64,000 bases of DNA from Calidihabitans tengchongensis (GTDB lineage Bacteria; Sysuimicrobiota; Sysuimicrobiia; Sysuimicrobiales; Kaftiobacteriaceae), in the NCBI GenBank assembly GCA_031459615.1, contig JAVKIE010000004.1, positions 62,001 to 126,000 on the forward strand. The letters are read 5' to 3'. Positions within the stretch are counted from its first letter, which is position 1; every line of letters starts with the position of its first letter. Below are positions 1 through 7,495 of this stretch, piece by piece. A program made the translations under genes and the position numbers. A model generated the notes under the pieces. The model searched no databases. It saw only the letters and a program-made list of their open reading frames with translations, and was not told the origin of the DNA.

Positions 1-1
1 C

Positions 2-397
2 GTGGTCCACGGGGTGGCCATCCGCCCCGGCAAGCCCACGATCCTGGCCGTGGCCGCGGGCAAGCCGGTGTTCGGGCTGCCGGGCAACGTGGTCTCGGCC
101 ATGGTGACCTTCGACGTCTTCGTGCGGCCGGTCCTGGAGGAGATGATGGGGATGCGCGAGCCGCCCCGCCCCTGGCAGGTGGTGCGGGCGCGCCTGGCGC
201 GGCCGGTGGCGGCCGGGGACCGCGAAGATCACGTGCGGGTCTCCTTGGTGGAGCGGACCGGAACCCTGTGGGCCGTGCCGCTGCCGGGCGGATCGGGCAT
301 CATCACGTCCATGGTGCGGGCCGACGGGCTGGTCACGGTGCCGCCGCATGCCGCCCTGGCCGAAGGCAGCGAGGTGGAGGTCAGGCTCTGTGGGTAG
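2..397 (+). CDS. moeA: Molybdopterin molybdenumtransferase MoeA, C-terminal part
   Basis: The gene is cut by the left window edge; 131 residues of the C-terminus remain. MoeA inserts molybdate into adenylylated molybdopterin in the cytoplasm. The visible part holds the end of the MoCF-binding domain, with the PGNVVSAMVTF stretch near residues 27-37 followed by FVRPVLEEMMG, and then the small C-terminal beta-barrel domain (about residues 58-131). The stop lies inside the start of moaC, and mogA follows, so this is a molybdenum-cofactor operon. The N-terminal half and the true start are outside the window. Confidence 0.93.
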   Translation: MVHGVAIRPGKPTILAVAAGKPVFGLPGNVVSAMVTFDVFVRPVLEEMMGMREPPRPWQVVRARLARPVAAGDREDHVRVSLVERTGTLWAVPLPGGSGIITSMVRADGLVTVPPHAALAEGSEVEVRLCG

Positions 398-902
398 GCG
401 GGGCGGGCGCGCGCGCCCGGGCGAGCTGACCCACGTGGACGCCTCCGGGCGGCTGCGCATGGTGGACGTGTCGGACAAGCCCGCGACCCTGCGGGTGGCG
501 GTGGCCCGGGGAGAGGTGCGCATGCGTCCGGCCACCCTGGCGCAGATCCGGGACCACCAGGTGGCCAAGGGGGACGTCCTGGCCGTCGCCCACGTGGCCG
601 GCGTCCTGGCCGCCAAACGCGCCGACCAGCTGATCCCTCTGGCGCACCCGCTGCCCCTGACGGGGGTCGACCTGTCGTTCCGCCTGGACGACCGCGCCAG
701 CGCGGTGCAGATCGAGGCCACGGTGCGGACCCGCGCCCCCACGGGGGTGGAGATGGAAGCGCTGGTGGCGGTGGCGGCGGCGGCGCTGACGATCTACGAC
801 ATGTGCAAGGCGGTGGACAGGGAGATGACCATCGATCGGATCCGCCTGGTGCGCAAGACCGGAGGCCGCAGCGGAGACTACCGGCGGCCCGGGGAAACGT
901 AG
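390..902 (+). CDS. moaC: Cyclic pyranopterin monophosphate synthase MoaC
   Basis: With MoaA, MoaC converts GTP to cyclic pyranopterin monophosphate, the first step of molybdenum-cofactor synthesis. The 170-residue product has the family's usual size and carries LIPLAHPLPLTGV and the active-site run MCKAVDREM with its Lys and Asp. I start at the GTG that overlaps the moeA stop by 8 bp, because a GAGGTGGAGG ribosome site lies about 9 nt upstream and the family homology begins soon after (LTHVDASGRLRMVDV). An upstream in-frame ATG would add an unsupported Arg/Pro-rich extension inside moeA. mogA starts directly after the stop, so translation is probably coupled. Confidence 0.95.
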   Translation: MGRRGGRARPGELTHVDASGRLRMVDVSDKPATLRVAVARGEVRMRPATLAQIRDHQVAKGDVLAVAHVAGVLAAKRADQLIPLAHPLPLTGVDLSFRLDDRASAVQIEATVRTRAPTGVEMEALVAVAAAALTIYDMCKAVDREMTIDRIRLVRKTGGRSGDYRRPGET

Positions 903-1460
903 ATGACTTCCGACCTGCGGGGCGTGCGGGCTGTGGTGCTCACCCTCAGCGACTCCGTCGCCCGGGGGGAGCATCCCGACACCAGCGGCGAGCTGGCTGT
1001 CCGGATCCTCCGGGACCGCGGGGCGGAGGTGGTGGCCCACGACGTGCTGCCCGACGACCGGCCGCAGATCGCCGAGCGCCTGCGGGCATACGCGGACCGC
1101 CTGGCGGTGGACCTGGTCCTGACCACGGGCGGCAGCGGCCTGGCCCCCCGCGATGTGACCCCGGAGGCCACGCTGGATGTGGTCGAGCGGGTGGTGCCCG
1201 GGATTCCCGAGGCGGCCCGGGTGCGGACGGGACAGGCGACCCCGCTGGCGGTTCTCTCCCGGGGGGTGGCGGGCGTGCGGGGGCGGACGCTGATCGTCAA
1301 CCTGCCCGGCAGTCCCCGGGGAGTGGAGCAGTGGCTGGAGGTCATCCTGCCCGCCCTGCGCCACGCCGTGGATCTGGTGCGCGGGGAGCCCCTTCCCTGG
1401 GGGCGCCCTCACGGCGAGCCGGGCACGCCCCCCGCGGGAGGATCCGGCGATGTCGCGTGA
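903..1460 (+). CDS. mogA: MogA/MoaB-family molybdopterin adenylyltransferase
   Basis: MogA-type proteins adenylylate molybdopterin before MoeA adds molybdenum. The 185-residue protein shows the MoCF-binding fold: the family opening VVLTLSDSVARGEHPDTSG, the TTGGSGLAPRDVTPEAT nucleotide/pterin loop near residues 78-94, and the NLPGSPRGVEQWL loop near residue 140. Its ATG directly follows the moaC stop. MogA and MoaB are hard to separate by sequence. The adjacent moeA and moaC make the cofactor role secure. The last 25 residues are Pro/Gly-rich and probably disordered. Confidence 0.9.
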   Translation: MTSDLRGVRAVVLTLSDSVARGEHPDTSGELAVRILRDRGAEVVAHDVLPDDRPQIAERLRAYADRLAVDLVLTTGGSGLAPRDVTPEATLDVVERVVPGIPEAARVRTGQATPLAVLSRGVAGVRGRTLIVNLPGSPRGVEQWLEVILPALRHAVDLVRGEPLPWGRPHGEPGTPPAGGSGDVA

Positions 1461-1839
1461 CGCCAGGCGCTGTTTTGTCTGCGGGCCCGACAACCCCATG
1501 GGCCTGAGGCTGGAGTTCCGGCCCTATCAGGACGGCGTGCAGGCGACGTTCGTGCCCACCGACCTGCACGTGGGCTACGAGGGGCTGGTCCACGGCGGGA
1601 TTCTCGCCGCCCTGGTGGACGACGCCCTCGCCAACATCTGGTTTGTCCGGGGCCAGCCCGCGGTCACGGGGAAGATCGAGGTGCGCTTCCGCCGCCCGGT
1701 GCGGCCCGGCGACCGCCTGGTGGTCACCGCGCGTCCGACCGGATCCCGGGGCGGTCTGCACACCGGGCGGGTGGAGATCACCCGGGACGGCACTCTGGTG
1801 GCCGAGGGGGCCGGCGTGGTGGCGGTGCGGCTGCCGTGA
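1450..1839 (+). CDS. PaaI-type hotdog-fold thioesterase
   Basis: This 129-residue single hotdog-domain protein probably hydrolyses an acyl-CoA or similar thioester. It has the HGGILAALVDDALA segment (residues about 47-60), in which the HGG turn and following acid are typical of PaaI/YbgC-like enzymes, and the closing strand pattern VRFRRPVRPGDRLVV. The N-terminus carries CFVCGPDNPMGL, common in a PaaI subgroup. It overlaps mogA by 11 bp, so the two are co-translated, but no cofactor role is known for the family. The substrate cannot be read from sequence. Confidence 0.8.
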   Translation: MSRDARRCFVCGPDNPMGLRLEFRPYQDGVQATFVPTDLHVGYEGLVHGGILAALVDDALANIWFVRGQPAVTGKIEVRFRRPVRPGDRLVVTARPTGSRGGLHTGRVEITRDGTLVAEGAGVVAVRLP

Positions 1840-2096
1840 CGCCGGGACGGCTCCTGTGGGTGGCGGCTGTGGTGGTCACGGGAGCGGTGGTCGTCCGGCA
1901 CCACCGGGACTACCTGCGCGGCCGGCGTCCCCTGTCCTTCGGGGCCTTCCTGGAAACCGCCGGGTGGATCGTGCTGGCGCTGGTGGCCGTCGCGGGCGCG
2001 GCGGGCGGCGCCGCCCATCCCGCCACCCGCACGGTGGAGATCGCCGCCGCGGTGGTGGGCCTGCTGCTGGTGGCCGTGGGCGGTCAGCTGCGCTGA
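1836..2096 (+). CDS. Small two-helix membrane protein, unknown function
   Basis: I do not recognise this 86-residue protein. It starts at a GTG overlapping the thioesterase stop (GTGA) and has two or three hydrophobic segments (about residues 6-19, 37-58 and 68-82) separated by an Arg-rich loop, RHHRDYLRGRR. It is probably an inner-membrane protein with no enzymatic motif. It ends 16 bp before smpB and may simply be part of the same transcript. It is the weakest gene of this operon, but the tight overlap and codon use support it. Confidence 0.6.
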   Translation: MTPGRLLWVAAVVVTGAVVVRHHRDYLRGRRPLSFGAFLETAGWIVLALVAVAGAAGGAAHPATRTVEIAAAVVGLLLVAVGGQLR

Positions 2097-2112
2097 CCCG
2101 GGAGGAGTCGCG

Positions 2113-2598
2113 ATGGCGACCCAGAGCGCGGAGCGGGTTGTGGCCACCAACCGGAGGGCGCGGTTCGACTATCACATCGAGGACACCCTGGAGGCGGGGC
2201 TGGTCCTCACGGGGACCGAGGTGAAGTCCCTGCGGGCGGGCCGGGCCAGCATCCAGGAGGCGTACGCCCGGATCGAGAACGGCGAGGTCTGGCTGTACCA
2301 CATGCACATCCCTCCCTATGAGGCGGGGAGCATCTTCAACCACGACCCCCTGCGGCGGCGCAAGCTGCTGCTGCACCGGCACGAGATCCGCCGGCTCGCC
2401 GGCAAGGTCTCCCAGAAGGGCTACACCCTGATCCCCCTGCGGGTGTACTTCTCCCGGGGGATGGCCAAGGTGGAGCTGGCCCTGGCCCGGGGCAAGCGGC
2501 AGTACGACCGTCGGGCCGCCATCGAAGAGCGGGAGGCCGCCCGGCGCATCGCGCGGGCCCTGCGCCGCCGGGGCCCCGCCCCGGGAGGGCGCGCCTAG
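2113..2598 (+). CDS. smpB: SsrA-binding protein SmpB
   Basis: SmpB binds the tRNA-like domain of tmRNA, mimics the anticodon arm in the decoding centre and lets trans-translation rescue stalled ribosomes. The 161-residue product matches the family length. It carries ATNRRARFDYHIEDTLEAGLVLTGTEVKSLR in broken form across residues 11-40, the YHMHIPPYE segment, the YTLIPLRVYF strand and the basic C-terminal tail that enters the mRNA channel. A GGGAGGAG ribosome site precedes the ATG. The tmRNA gene lies 0.9 kb downstream on the same strand. Confidence 0.96.
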   Translation: MATQSAERVVATNRRARFDYHIEDTLEAGLVLTGTEVKSLRAGRASIQEAYARIENGEVWLYHMHIPPYEAGSIFNHDPLRRRKLLLHRHEIRRLAGKVSQKGYTLIPLRVYFSRGMAKVELALARGKRQYDRRAAIEEREAARRIARALRRRGPAPGGRA

Positions 2599-2641
2599 GA
2601 CGGGCGGGGCGCGGGCACATCACGGGCAGGAGGGGATCCCG

Positions 2642-3454
2642 GTGCCTGCCGCCCTGACGGTCGTCCTGGCCGCCCTGACCACCTGCGCGTCCGCCTACCT
2701 GGCCCATCTGGTCTCCCTGGCCCACGCCAACGTGCTGGCCGCCGTGCCCGTGGGCGCGGCGCTGGTGGGGTCCGCCTCGGCCCTGGGCGTGGTGGCGGCC
2801 ATCCGCCTGACCCACAACCACGACACCGCCAGCTTTCGCATCTTTGCCCAGGTGGGAGGGGTGACCGCCTACGCCGGAGCGGTCCTGCTGGACTACCTCG
2901 CCTACCGGACGCGCGTGGGGGCGGGGGACGGCTTTGACCTGCTGGCGGTGCTGGACTACCTGCGGTTGCTGGTGTCCCAGGCCGCGGCGGCCATCAGCGC
3001 CCAGATGCCCGCCCAGATTCCCCTCCCGGCGCCGGCGGCCCTGTGGCTGGGGATGGTGCGGCTGCTGGTGGAGATCCTGGCGGCGGGAGTCAGCACCGGG
3101 TGGACCATTTCGTACCTGACCGGCGTTCCCTTCTGCTGGAAGAACCGCCGCTTCTACGAGCTGCGCCACCTGGTGGAGAGCGCGAACCAGGCAGCGGTGC
3201 GCGAGTGGGAGACGGCGATCCACCAGCGCCGTCCGCTGGAAGCCCGGGCGCTGCTGGCGCGGGTCCGCGCCGGGCGGGTGCAGCGGTCCGACCGCACCTG
3301 GATGCGCATCGTCATCCACCAGTGCCCCATCTGCCAGGCCGCCCGGGTCCGCATCGAGCGGTGCCGGCGGATCCCCCTGGGCGGGGCGGTGGTGGAGTCG
3401 GCCCAGGAGATGGGGTTCGACGCGGCGCGGGGCGCGGCGCTGCTGGCCACCTGA
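2642..3454 (+). CDS. Multi-pass membrane protein of unknown function between smpB and ssrA
   Basis: I do not recognise this 270-residue protein. It has four likely membrane segments (about residues 3-22, 30-54, 69-88 and 132-160), then a soluble C-terminal region of about 100 residues. That region is rich in Arg/Glu and contains a CPIC motif (HQCPICQAARVRIERC near residue 226) that could bind a metal or form a disulfide. The GTG start has an AGGAGGGGATCCCG leader. It sits between the two trans-translation genes, but nothing in it links it to that process. Confidence 0.65.
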   Translation: MPAALTVVLAALTTCASAYLAHLVSLAHANVLAAVPVGAALVGSASALGVVAAIRLTHNHDTASFRIFAQVGGVTAYAGAVLLDYLAYRTRVGAGDGFDLLAVLDYLRLLVSQAAAAISAQMPAQIPLPAPAALWLGMVRLLVEILAAGVSTGWTISYLTGVPFCWKNRRFYELRHLVESANQAAVREWETAIHQRRPLEARALLARVRAGRVQRSDRTWMRIVIHQCPICQAARVRIERCRRIPLGGAVVESAQEMGFDAARGAALLAT

Positions 3455-3474
3455 CCGGACGGCCGGCACCTCCG

Positions 3475-3483
3475 TGGTATAAT
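3475..3483 (+). promoter_or_regulatory. Extended -10 promoter of ssrA
   Basis: TGGTATAAT is a perfect -10 hexamer preceded by the TGn extension. It lies 12 nt before the mature tmRNA 5' end. No good -35 hexamer lies at 16-18 bp, which fits an extended -10 promoter. Confidence 0.75.
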
Positions 3484-3495
3484 GAAGGCGGATTC

Positions 3496-3848
3496 GGGGG
3501 CGAACGGTCTCGACTGGGATGGCAGAAGCGAGGCTGCGCGCCGAGGGGGTCCGGGACCTCGTTAATCAGCCGGACGGCGCATACACGCCAACACACAGTA
3601 CGCCTACGCTGCCTAAGTAGCAGCGTACGTCCACCCGGGAGGGCCGGCGGCCCGGGAAGGGCGCCACCAGCCGGCTACTGCGGCGACCGGCCGGCCCGGC
3701 CGCCGTCGCGGGAACCCCAGCAGGGCTGGCGTCCGGGCATCCCGCCCGGGGGAGGGCCTGGACGCGAGATGCCAAACCCGGGATACGCGCGTAGACGCCT
3801 GGCCCTCGCTCTCCCAGGACGCGGGTTCGATTCCCGCCGCCTCCACCA
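3496..3848 (+). ncRNA. ssrA: tmRNA (SsrA), encoded CCA
   Basis: tmRNA frees ribosomes stalled on broken mRNA and appends a degradation tag. The acceptor stem is visible: 5' GGGGGCG pairs with CGCCTCC before ACCA at the 3' end, and the third pair is the G-U wobble read by alanyl-tRNA synthetase. The T-arm GGTTCGATTCC lies near the 3' end. The tag frame starts at GCC (3587) and ends with TAA (3614-3616), giving ANTQYAYAA. With the tRNA-borne alanine this is close to the Thermus AANTNYALAA, except AYAA replaces ALAA. The 353-nt length is normal. It works with the upstream SmpB. Confidence 0.95.
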
Positions 3849-3946
3849 GATCTGATGCAGGCGAGCCGCGGGTGCCAACCCCCGGCCCGTCTAATTGTGT
3901 GCCCAATAGAAAGCGGCAATTGACTTCCTCACGGTGGAGGTGGAAC

Positions 3947-4744
3947 ATGCCTCGGGCCATCGCCGCAGGGAGCGTGTCCATTGACTATGTGGACTCAGGC
4001 AGTGGTGAGCCGGCCCTTCTGCTGCTGCCCGGCTGGTGCTCCAGCCGGCGCGTATTCGAGCGGCTCTTGCCTCGCGTATCCTCCACGAGGCGGACGGTGT
4101 CTCTGGACTGGCGCGCCCACGGAGGCTCGGAGCTGCCCCAGGGCGACTTCGGGTCTGAGGCGTTGGTCGAAGACGCTCTGGCCGTCATCGGGGCGAGCGG
4201 CGCACGGCGGGTGGTTCCCGTCGCCCAGGCCCACGCGAGCTGGATCGCCCTCGAGCTGCGGCGACGGCTGGGCGATCGAGTGCCCAAGCTGGTGCTGCTG
4301 GACTGGCTCATCCTGGACCCGCCGCCGCCATTCCTGGCGGTGCTGGAGGCGCTTCAGGACCGGGACCGCTGGGAGCAGGCACGGGCGGGTCTCTTCGCCA
4401 TGTGGCTGGAGCACGTGGACGACCCGGTGGTGACCCGGTTTGTGAAGGAGGACATGGGCTCGTACGGGTACGAATGGTGGGCACGGGCCGGCCGGGAGAT
4501 CACCCGGGCGTACGCTGAAGCGGGAAGTGGGCTCAGGGCCCTGCGCGCCCTGGACCCGCCGGTACCCACGCTCCACCTGTACGCCCAGCCGCCGCACCCG
4601 GAGTTCCTGGCAGCCCAGCGGGCGTTCGCCGTCGAAAACCCCTGGTTCCGTGTGGAGCGTCTGTCCACCAATAGCCACTTCCCCAGCCTCGAGGCGCCGG
4701 AGCGCGTCGCCGAGGCCATCGAACGCTTCGTGGGAGACGGCTAG
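3947..4744 (+). CDS. Alpha/beta-hydrolase-fold protein of the Hod/Qdo cofactor-free dioxygenase family
   Basis: Family enzymes such as Hod from Arthrobacter cleave 3-hydroxy-4(1H)-quinolones with O2 without a cofactor. The 265-residue length and many blocks match Hod: LLLPGWC (residue 25), PVAQAHASW (91-99), LDWLIL with Asp119, AGREITRAY (181-189) and SHFPSLEAPERVAEAI with His244. The His/Asp pair is kept. The nucleophile-elbow Ser is Ala95, and a second pocket His (GWCHD in Hod) is Ser here, so substrate and chemistry may differ. The ATG follows a GGTGGAGG site by 6 nt. It is monocistronic, behind ssrA. Confidence 0.75.
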   Translation: MPRAIAAGSVSIDYVDSGSGEPALLLLPGWCSSRRVFERLLPRVSSTRRTVSLDWRAHGGSELPQGDFGSEALVEDALAVIGASGARRVVPVAQAHASWIALELRRRLGDRVPKLVLLDWLILDPPPPFLAVLEALQDRDRWEQARAGLFAMWLEHVDDPVVTRFVKEDMGSYGYEWWARAGREITRAYAEAGSGLRALRALDPPVPTLHLYAQPPHPEFLAAQRAFAVENPWFRVERLSTNSHFPSLEAPERVAEAIERFVGDG

Positions 4745-4896
4745 GCGCGGGGCGCCCCACGGGTCAGGGACCGGAAGCACAGGCCATCGACAAGGCTGGC
4801 GCAGCGGCGCGGCGGGCACCGAACCCCGTCTCGCGGGATTGCTCTGCGAGGCTGCCGGAGGCCGCACGGGGGAGTGCGGCCGTCCGGCGGGGGCCC

Positions 4897-5739
4897 TCAG
4901 AGCACCGGAAGGGTGCGCCGCGGTGGTCCTGCGGGAAACGCCTCCTCGATGCGCGCGGTCTCCTCGGCGGTCAGGACGAGGTCGCCTGCGCCCGCGTTTT
5001 CCCGCACGTGCTCCACGGACGAGGATTTGGGGATGGTGAACAGGGAGGGCCGCCGCACCAGGAACGCCAGGGCCACCTGGCGGGAGGTCGCGCCCCGCGC
5101 CCGCGCGATCTCCTCCAGGACCCGCCCGCCGCGGGAGCGGGGGGAGGGGAAGGCGCCGGAGCCGAACGGACTGTAGCCCACCACGGCGATGCCGCGGGCC
5201 TCGCACCAGGGCAGCACGGCGTGCTCGATGGCGCGCTCGCCCAGGTGGTAGAGAACCTGGTTGCACGCCACGCGCCCCTCGCCGGCGACCGCCACCGCGC
5301 CTTCCAGATCGGGCACGTCGAAGTTGCTGACCCCGTAAAAACGGATCTTGCCCTCCCGCACCAGACGCTCGAACGCCCGCACCGTCTCCTCCAGGGGATG
5401 GGTCGAGGGCCAGTGCAGCAGGTACAGGTCCAGCCACTCGGTACGCAGGCGCCGCAGACTGCCCTCACAGGCGCGCAGGACGCCCGGGAAGGTCGCGTGC
5501 TCGGGGAGGACCTTGGACGCCAGGAACACCTCGTAGCGGCGGCCGGCAATGGCCTCCCCCACGATCTCCTCCACCCGGCCGGCTCCGTACATCTCCGCGG
5601 TGTCGATGTGGGTCATGCCGGCGTCCAGCCCGGCCCGCAGGGCAGCCACCGCCCGACGGCCGTCCCGCTCCATCTGCCAGGTGCCCTGGCCGATGACCGG
5701 CACGGGCACTCCCGTCCACCCGAGCGGGCGCCGGATCAT
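4897..5739 (-). CDS. Aldo/keto reductase
   Basis: This 280-residue NAD(P)H-dependent carbonyl reductase has the AKR TIM barrel. The catalytic tetrad is visible: Asp46 and Tyr51 (HIDTAEMYG), Lys76 (LASKVLP) and His109 (YLLHWPS). The cofactor region IPKSSSVEHVRENAGA lies near the C-terminus. The start ATG overlaps the stop of the GntR gene (ATGA), so the two are translated together and the regulator probably controls the reductase. Substrate is unknown. A longer in-frame reading upstream lies within the regulator gene and is not coding in this frame. Confidence 0.88.
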   Translation of the reverse strand: MIRRPLGWTGVPVPVIGQGTWQMERDGRRAVAALRAGLDAGMTHIDTAEMYGAGRVEEIVGEAIAGRRYEVFLASKVLPEHATFPGVLRACEGSLRRLRTEWLDLYLLHWPSTHPLEETVRAFERLVREGKIRFYGVSNFDVPDLEGAVAVAGEGRVACNQVLYHLGERAIEHAVLPWCEARGIAVVGYSPFGSGAFPSPRSRGGRVLEEIARARGATSRQVALAFLVRRPSLFTIPKSSSVEHVRENAGAGDLVLTAEETARIEEAFPAGPPRRTLPVL

Positions 5740-6425
5740 GCCTGGTCCCACTGAGCGAGGACGTCCGCGCGAACGCTGGCCAGGTGCTCGCGCATCGCGG
5801 CCTCCGCCCTGGCCGGATCGCGGGCGCGGATGGCGGCCGTCACCTTGGCCATTTCGCGAAACGACCGTGTGGCCCGCTCCCGGGTGCGGAGGACGCGCAT
5901 GCGTGCGGGTTGCAGGTGGGCCCGCACCAGGTCCACCACCGCCGCCAGGCAGGCGTTGCCGGCAGCAGCGGTGATCGCCCGGTGGAGCTCCTCGTGAGCG
6001 GCCAGCACCCCGTCCAGATCCCGCCGCTGCAGGGCGGCGCCGTGGGCTCTGATGAGGTCGTTCAGCCGGGCCACGGCGGGGGCCGCCGCCCGTTCGGCCG
6101 CCCGCCGGGCCGCCAGGCCTTCCAGCACCTCCTGCAGGTCGAACAGGTCCTCCAGGTCGGAGCGGGTCCGGACGGGGACCTCGAACCCCCGACGTCCGGC
6201 GGGGCGCAGAAACCCTTCCAGCTCGAGCCGCCGCAGCGCCTCCCTCACCGGCGTCCGGCTTAGCCGCCACGCGGCGGCCAGCTCGACCTCGTGCAGCCGC
6301 GTCCCCGGAGGAATCCTCGCGTCGGCAAGGTGCTGGCGCAGGTGCCGGTAGATCACCTGGCTGACCGGCTCCCGCGGGGGAAGCGGAGCGGCCAGGATGG
6401 GAATGTCGGGAGCACGCTCGACCAT
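5736..6425 (-). CDS. GntR-family transcriptional regulator, FadR/FCD type
   Basis: The 229-residue regulator has an N-terminal winged helix (about residues 20-85, with LSRTPVREALRRLELEGFL as the recognition region) and a C-terminal all-helical FCD effector domain. FCD metal-site residues can be seen in DLQEVLEGLAARRAAE, HEELHRAI and AMREHLASV. I start at the ATG behind GGAGGGCTTTCG, which removes an unsupported 59-residue extension crossing the promoter palindromes. It is coupled to the aldo/keto reductase and probably autoregulates through the palindromes just upstream. The effector is likely a small carboxylate or sugar acid, by family precedent. Confidence 0.88.
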   Translation of the reverse strand: MVERAPDIPILAAPLPPREPVSQVIYRHLRQHLADARIPPGTRLHEVELAAAWRLSRTPVREALRRLELEGFLRPAGRRGFEVPVRTRSDLEDLFDLQEVLEGLAARRAAERAAAPAVARLNDLIRAHGAALQRRDLDGVLAAHEELHRAITAAAGNACLAAVVDLVRAHLQPARMRVLRTRERATRSFREMAKVTAAIRARDPARAEAAMREHLASVRADVLAQWDQA

Positions 6426-6439
6426 CGAAAGCCCTCCGT

Positions 6440-6476
6440 ATGCGGAGTACTGAGTACTGTATTCAAAACTCCGCAT
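6440..6476 (-). promoter_or_regulatory. Nested palindromes upstream of the GntR gene: putative operator
   Basis: ATGCGGAGT and ACTCCGCAT form a perfect 9-bp inverted repeat with a 19-bp spacer. Inside it, AGTACTGAGTACT is a second palindrome. Both sit 15-51 bp upstream of the regulator's start codon, in a locally AT-rich patch, and are good candidates for its own binding site and promoter. Confidence 0.5.
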
Positions 6477-6595
6477 TCTGAATCCTCCTGGGATCAATAG
6501 ACCAGTGAACATAGGTTCGCCTGCGGCTATTGCCCGCGGCCGATGTCGCGGGTACGCTGGTGTCGGAAGTGCAGACCTGCGACGGGAGGTGTGCG

Positions 6596-6967
6596 GTGGC
6601 ATACATCATCGCTGAACCGTGCATTGGGACCAAGGACCGCTCCTGCGTGGAGGTCTGCCCGGTCGACTGCATCTACGAGTACGTGGACGAGGTGGGCAGC
6701 TTCGTCGTTCCCGACCCGTCCACCGGTCCCGGGCCGGACAAGCAGGTGATCCCCAAGGGTGAAGCGGTGCACGTTCCCGCCGAGGGCGTGCCCAAGGAGA
6801 AGCTACTGGCCCAGCTGTTCATTCACCCGGAAGAGTGCATCGACTGCGGCGCCTGCGAGTCGGTGTGCCCGGTGACCGCCATCTTCCCCGAAGCCAGCGT
6901 GCCCGACCAGTGGAGGGACTACATCACGCTCCAGTACCAGGTCTTCGGGCTGCAGCCCAAGTCCTGA
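6596..6967 (+). CDS. Thermus-type seven-iron ferredoxin with internal insertion
   Basis: This 123-residue electron carrier has two Fe-S motifs: CIGTKDRSCVEVCPVDC (residues about 8-24) and CIDCGACESVCP (about 78-89). They match the 3Fe-4S/4Fe-4S ferredoxins of Thermus and mycobacteria, as does the C-terminal ASVPDQWRDYI. Between the clusters is an extra stretch of about 40 residues, rich in Pro and Gly, that the 78-residue Thermus protein lacks. The GTG start follows a GACGGGAGGT site. It is divergent from the GntR gene and has no redox partner next to it. Confidence 0.88.
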   Translation: MAYIIAEPCIGTKDRSCVEVCPVDCIYEYVDEVGSFVVPDPSTGPGPDKQVIPKGEAVHVPAEGVPKEKLLAQLFIHPEECIDCGACESVCPVTAIFPEASVPDQWRDYITLQYQVFGLQPKS

Positions 6968-6992
6968 CCGGCGGGGCCGCGGACCTTGCACC

Positions 6993-7376
6993 CTAGCGGA
7001 GCCGGATGGTGGTGATGCAGGTGGGGTCGCGGGGGAACGAGGAGAAGGTTCCGGTGCCCCGCCGTCCCTGGTAGGCGAAGGTGATCACGTAGCGCTTGTG
7101 GGGCGGGACCCACAGCTCCACGAACCCGTCGTCCCCGGCCCGCACCACGCCGCTGCGGCTCACCGTCCCGTCGGTGGACCGCAGCCAGTAGCGGAACGTC
7201 GCACCCGCCAGCTCGCCCTGGCAGGACCCCTTGACGTGGTACGTGCACGGATGGGTGGTGGTCAGATACGGCGCAAGGGCCACGTAGAAGTCACCGGCGG
7301 GTGCCGGGACGGCCGCCGCGGCCAGACCCAGCACTGCCGCCAGCACCACAGGCAGGATGCGCGGCATCGCGGTCAT
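6993..7376 (-). CDS. CueP-like secreted metal-binding protein
   Basis: The 127-residue protein has a signal peptide (about residues 1-27, ending PAPAG). The mature domain resembles the periplasmic copper protein CueP: HPCTYHVKGSCQGEL, GDDGFVELWVP, TFAYQGRRGTGTFSSF and a final PTCITTIRL. The three cysteines fit the CueP Cu(I) site. The role is inferred to be extracytoplasmic copper binding. The start is the ATG behind GAGGAGGGTG; an ATG three codons later is possible. It stands alone here; the CopC/CopD genes are 50 kb away. Confidence 0.72.
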   Translation of the reverse strand: MTAMPRILPVVLAAVLGLAAAAVPAPAGDFYVALAPYLTTTHPCTYHVKGSCQGELAGATFRYWLRSTDGTVSRSGVVRAGDDGFVELWVPPHKRYVITFAYQGRRGTGTFSSFPRDPTCITTIRLR

Positions 7377-7486
7377 CACCCTCCTCGGGCGTATCCTAAG
7401 GGCGAGGGGACGCGAGCGCCATCGGGTAGCCGACCGATTCGCCCGCGGCCCCGGGCGCGGACCGGGTTTCCCTGACACGGGCCGGC

Positions 7487-7495
7487 TGGTATAAT
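7487..7495 (+). promoter_or_regulatory. Extended -10 promoter of the glycosyltransferase gene
   Basis: TGGTATAAT is identical to the ssrA element. Its -35 side (TTTCCC at 17 bp) is weak. It leaves a 5' leader of about 120 nt before the glycosyltransferase start, in which I see no known RNA motif. Confidence 0.65.

Noticed and set aside
3566..3919. Minus-strand open frames overlapping the tmRNA
   Set aside because: The region is fully explained by a tmRNA with a correct acceptor stem and tag. The translations have no homology I recognise.
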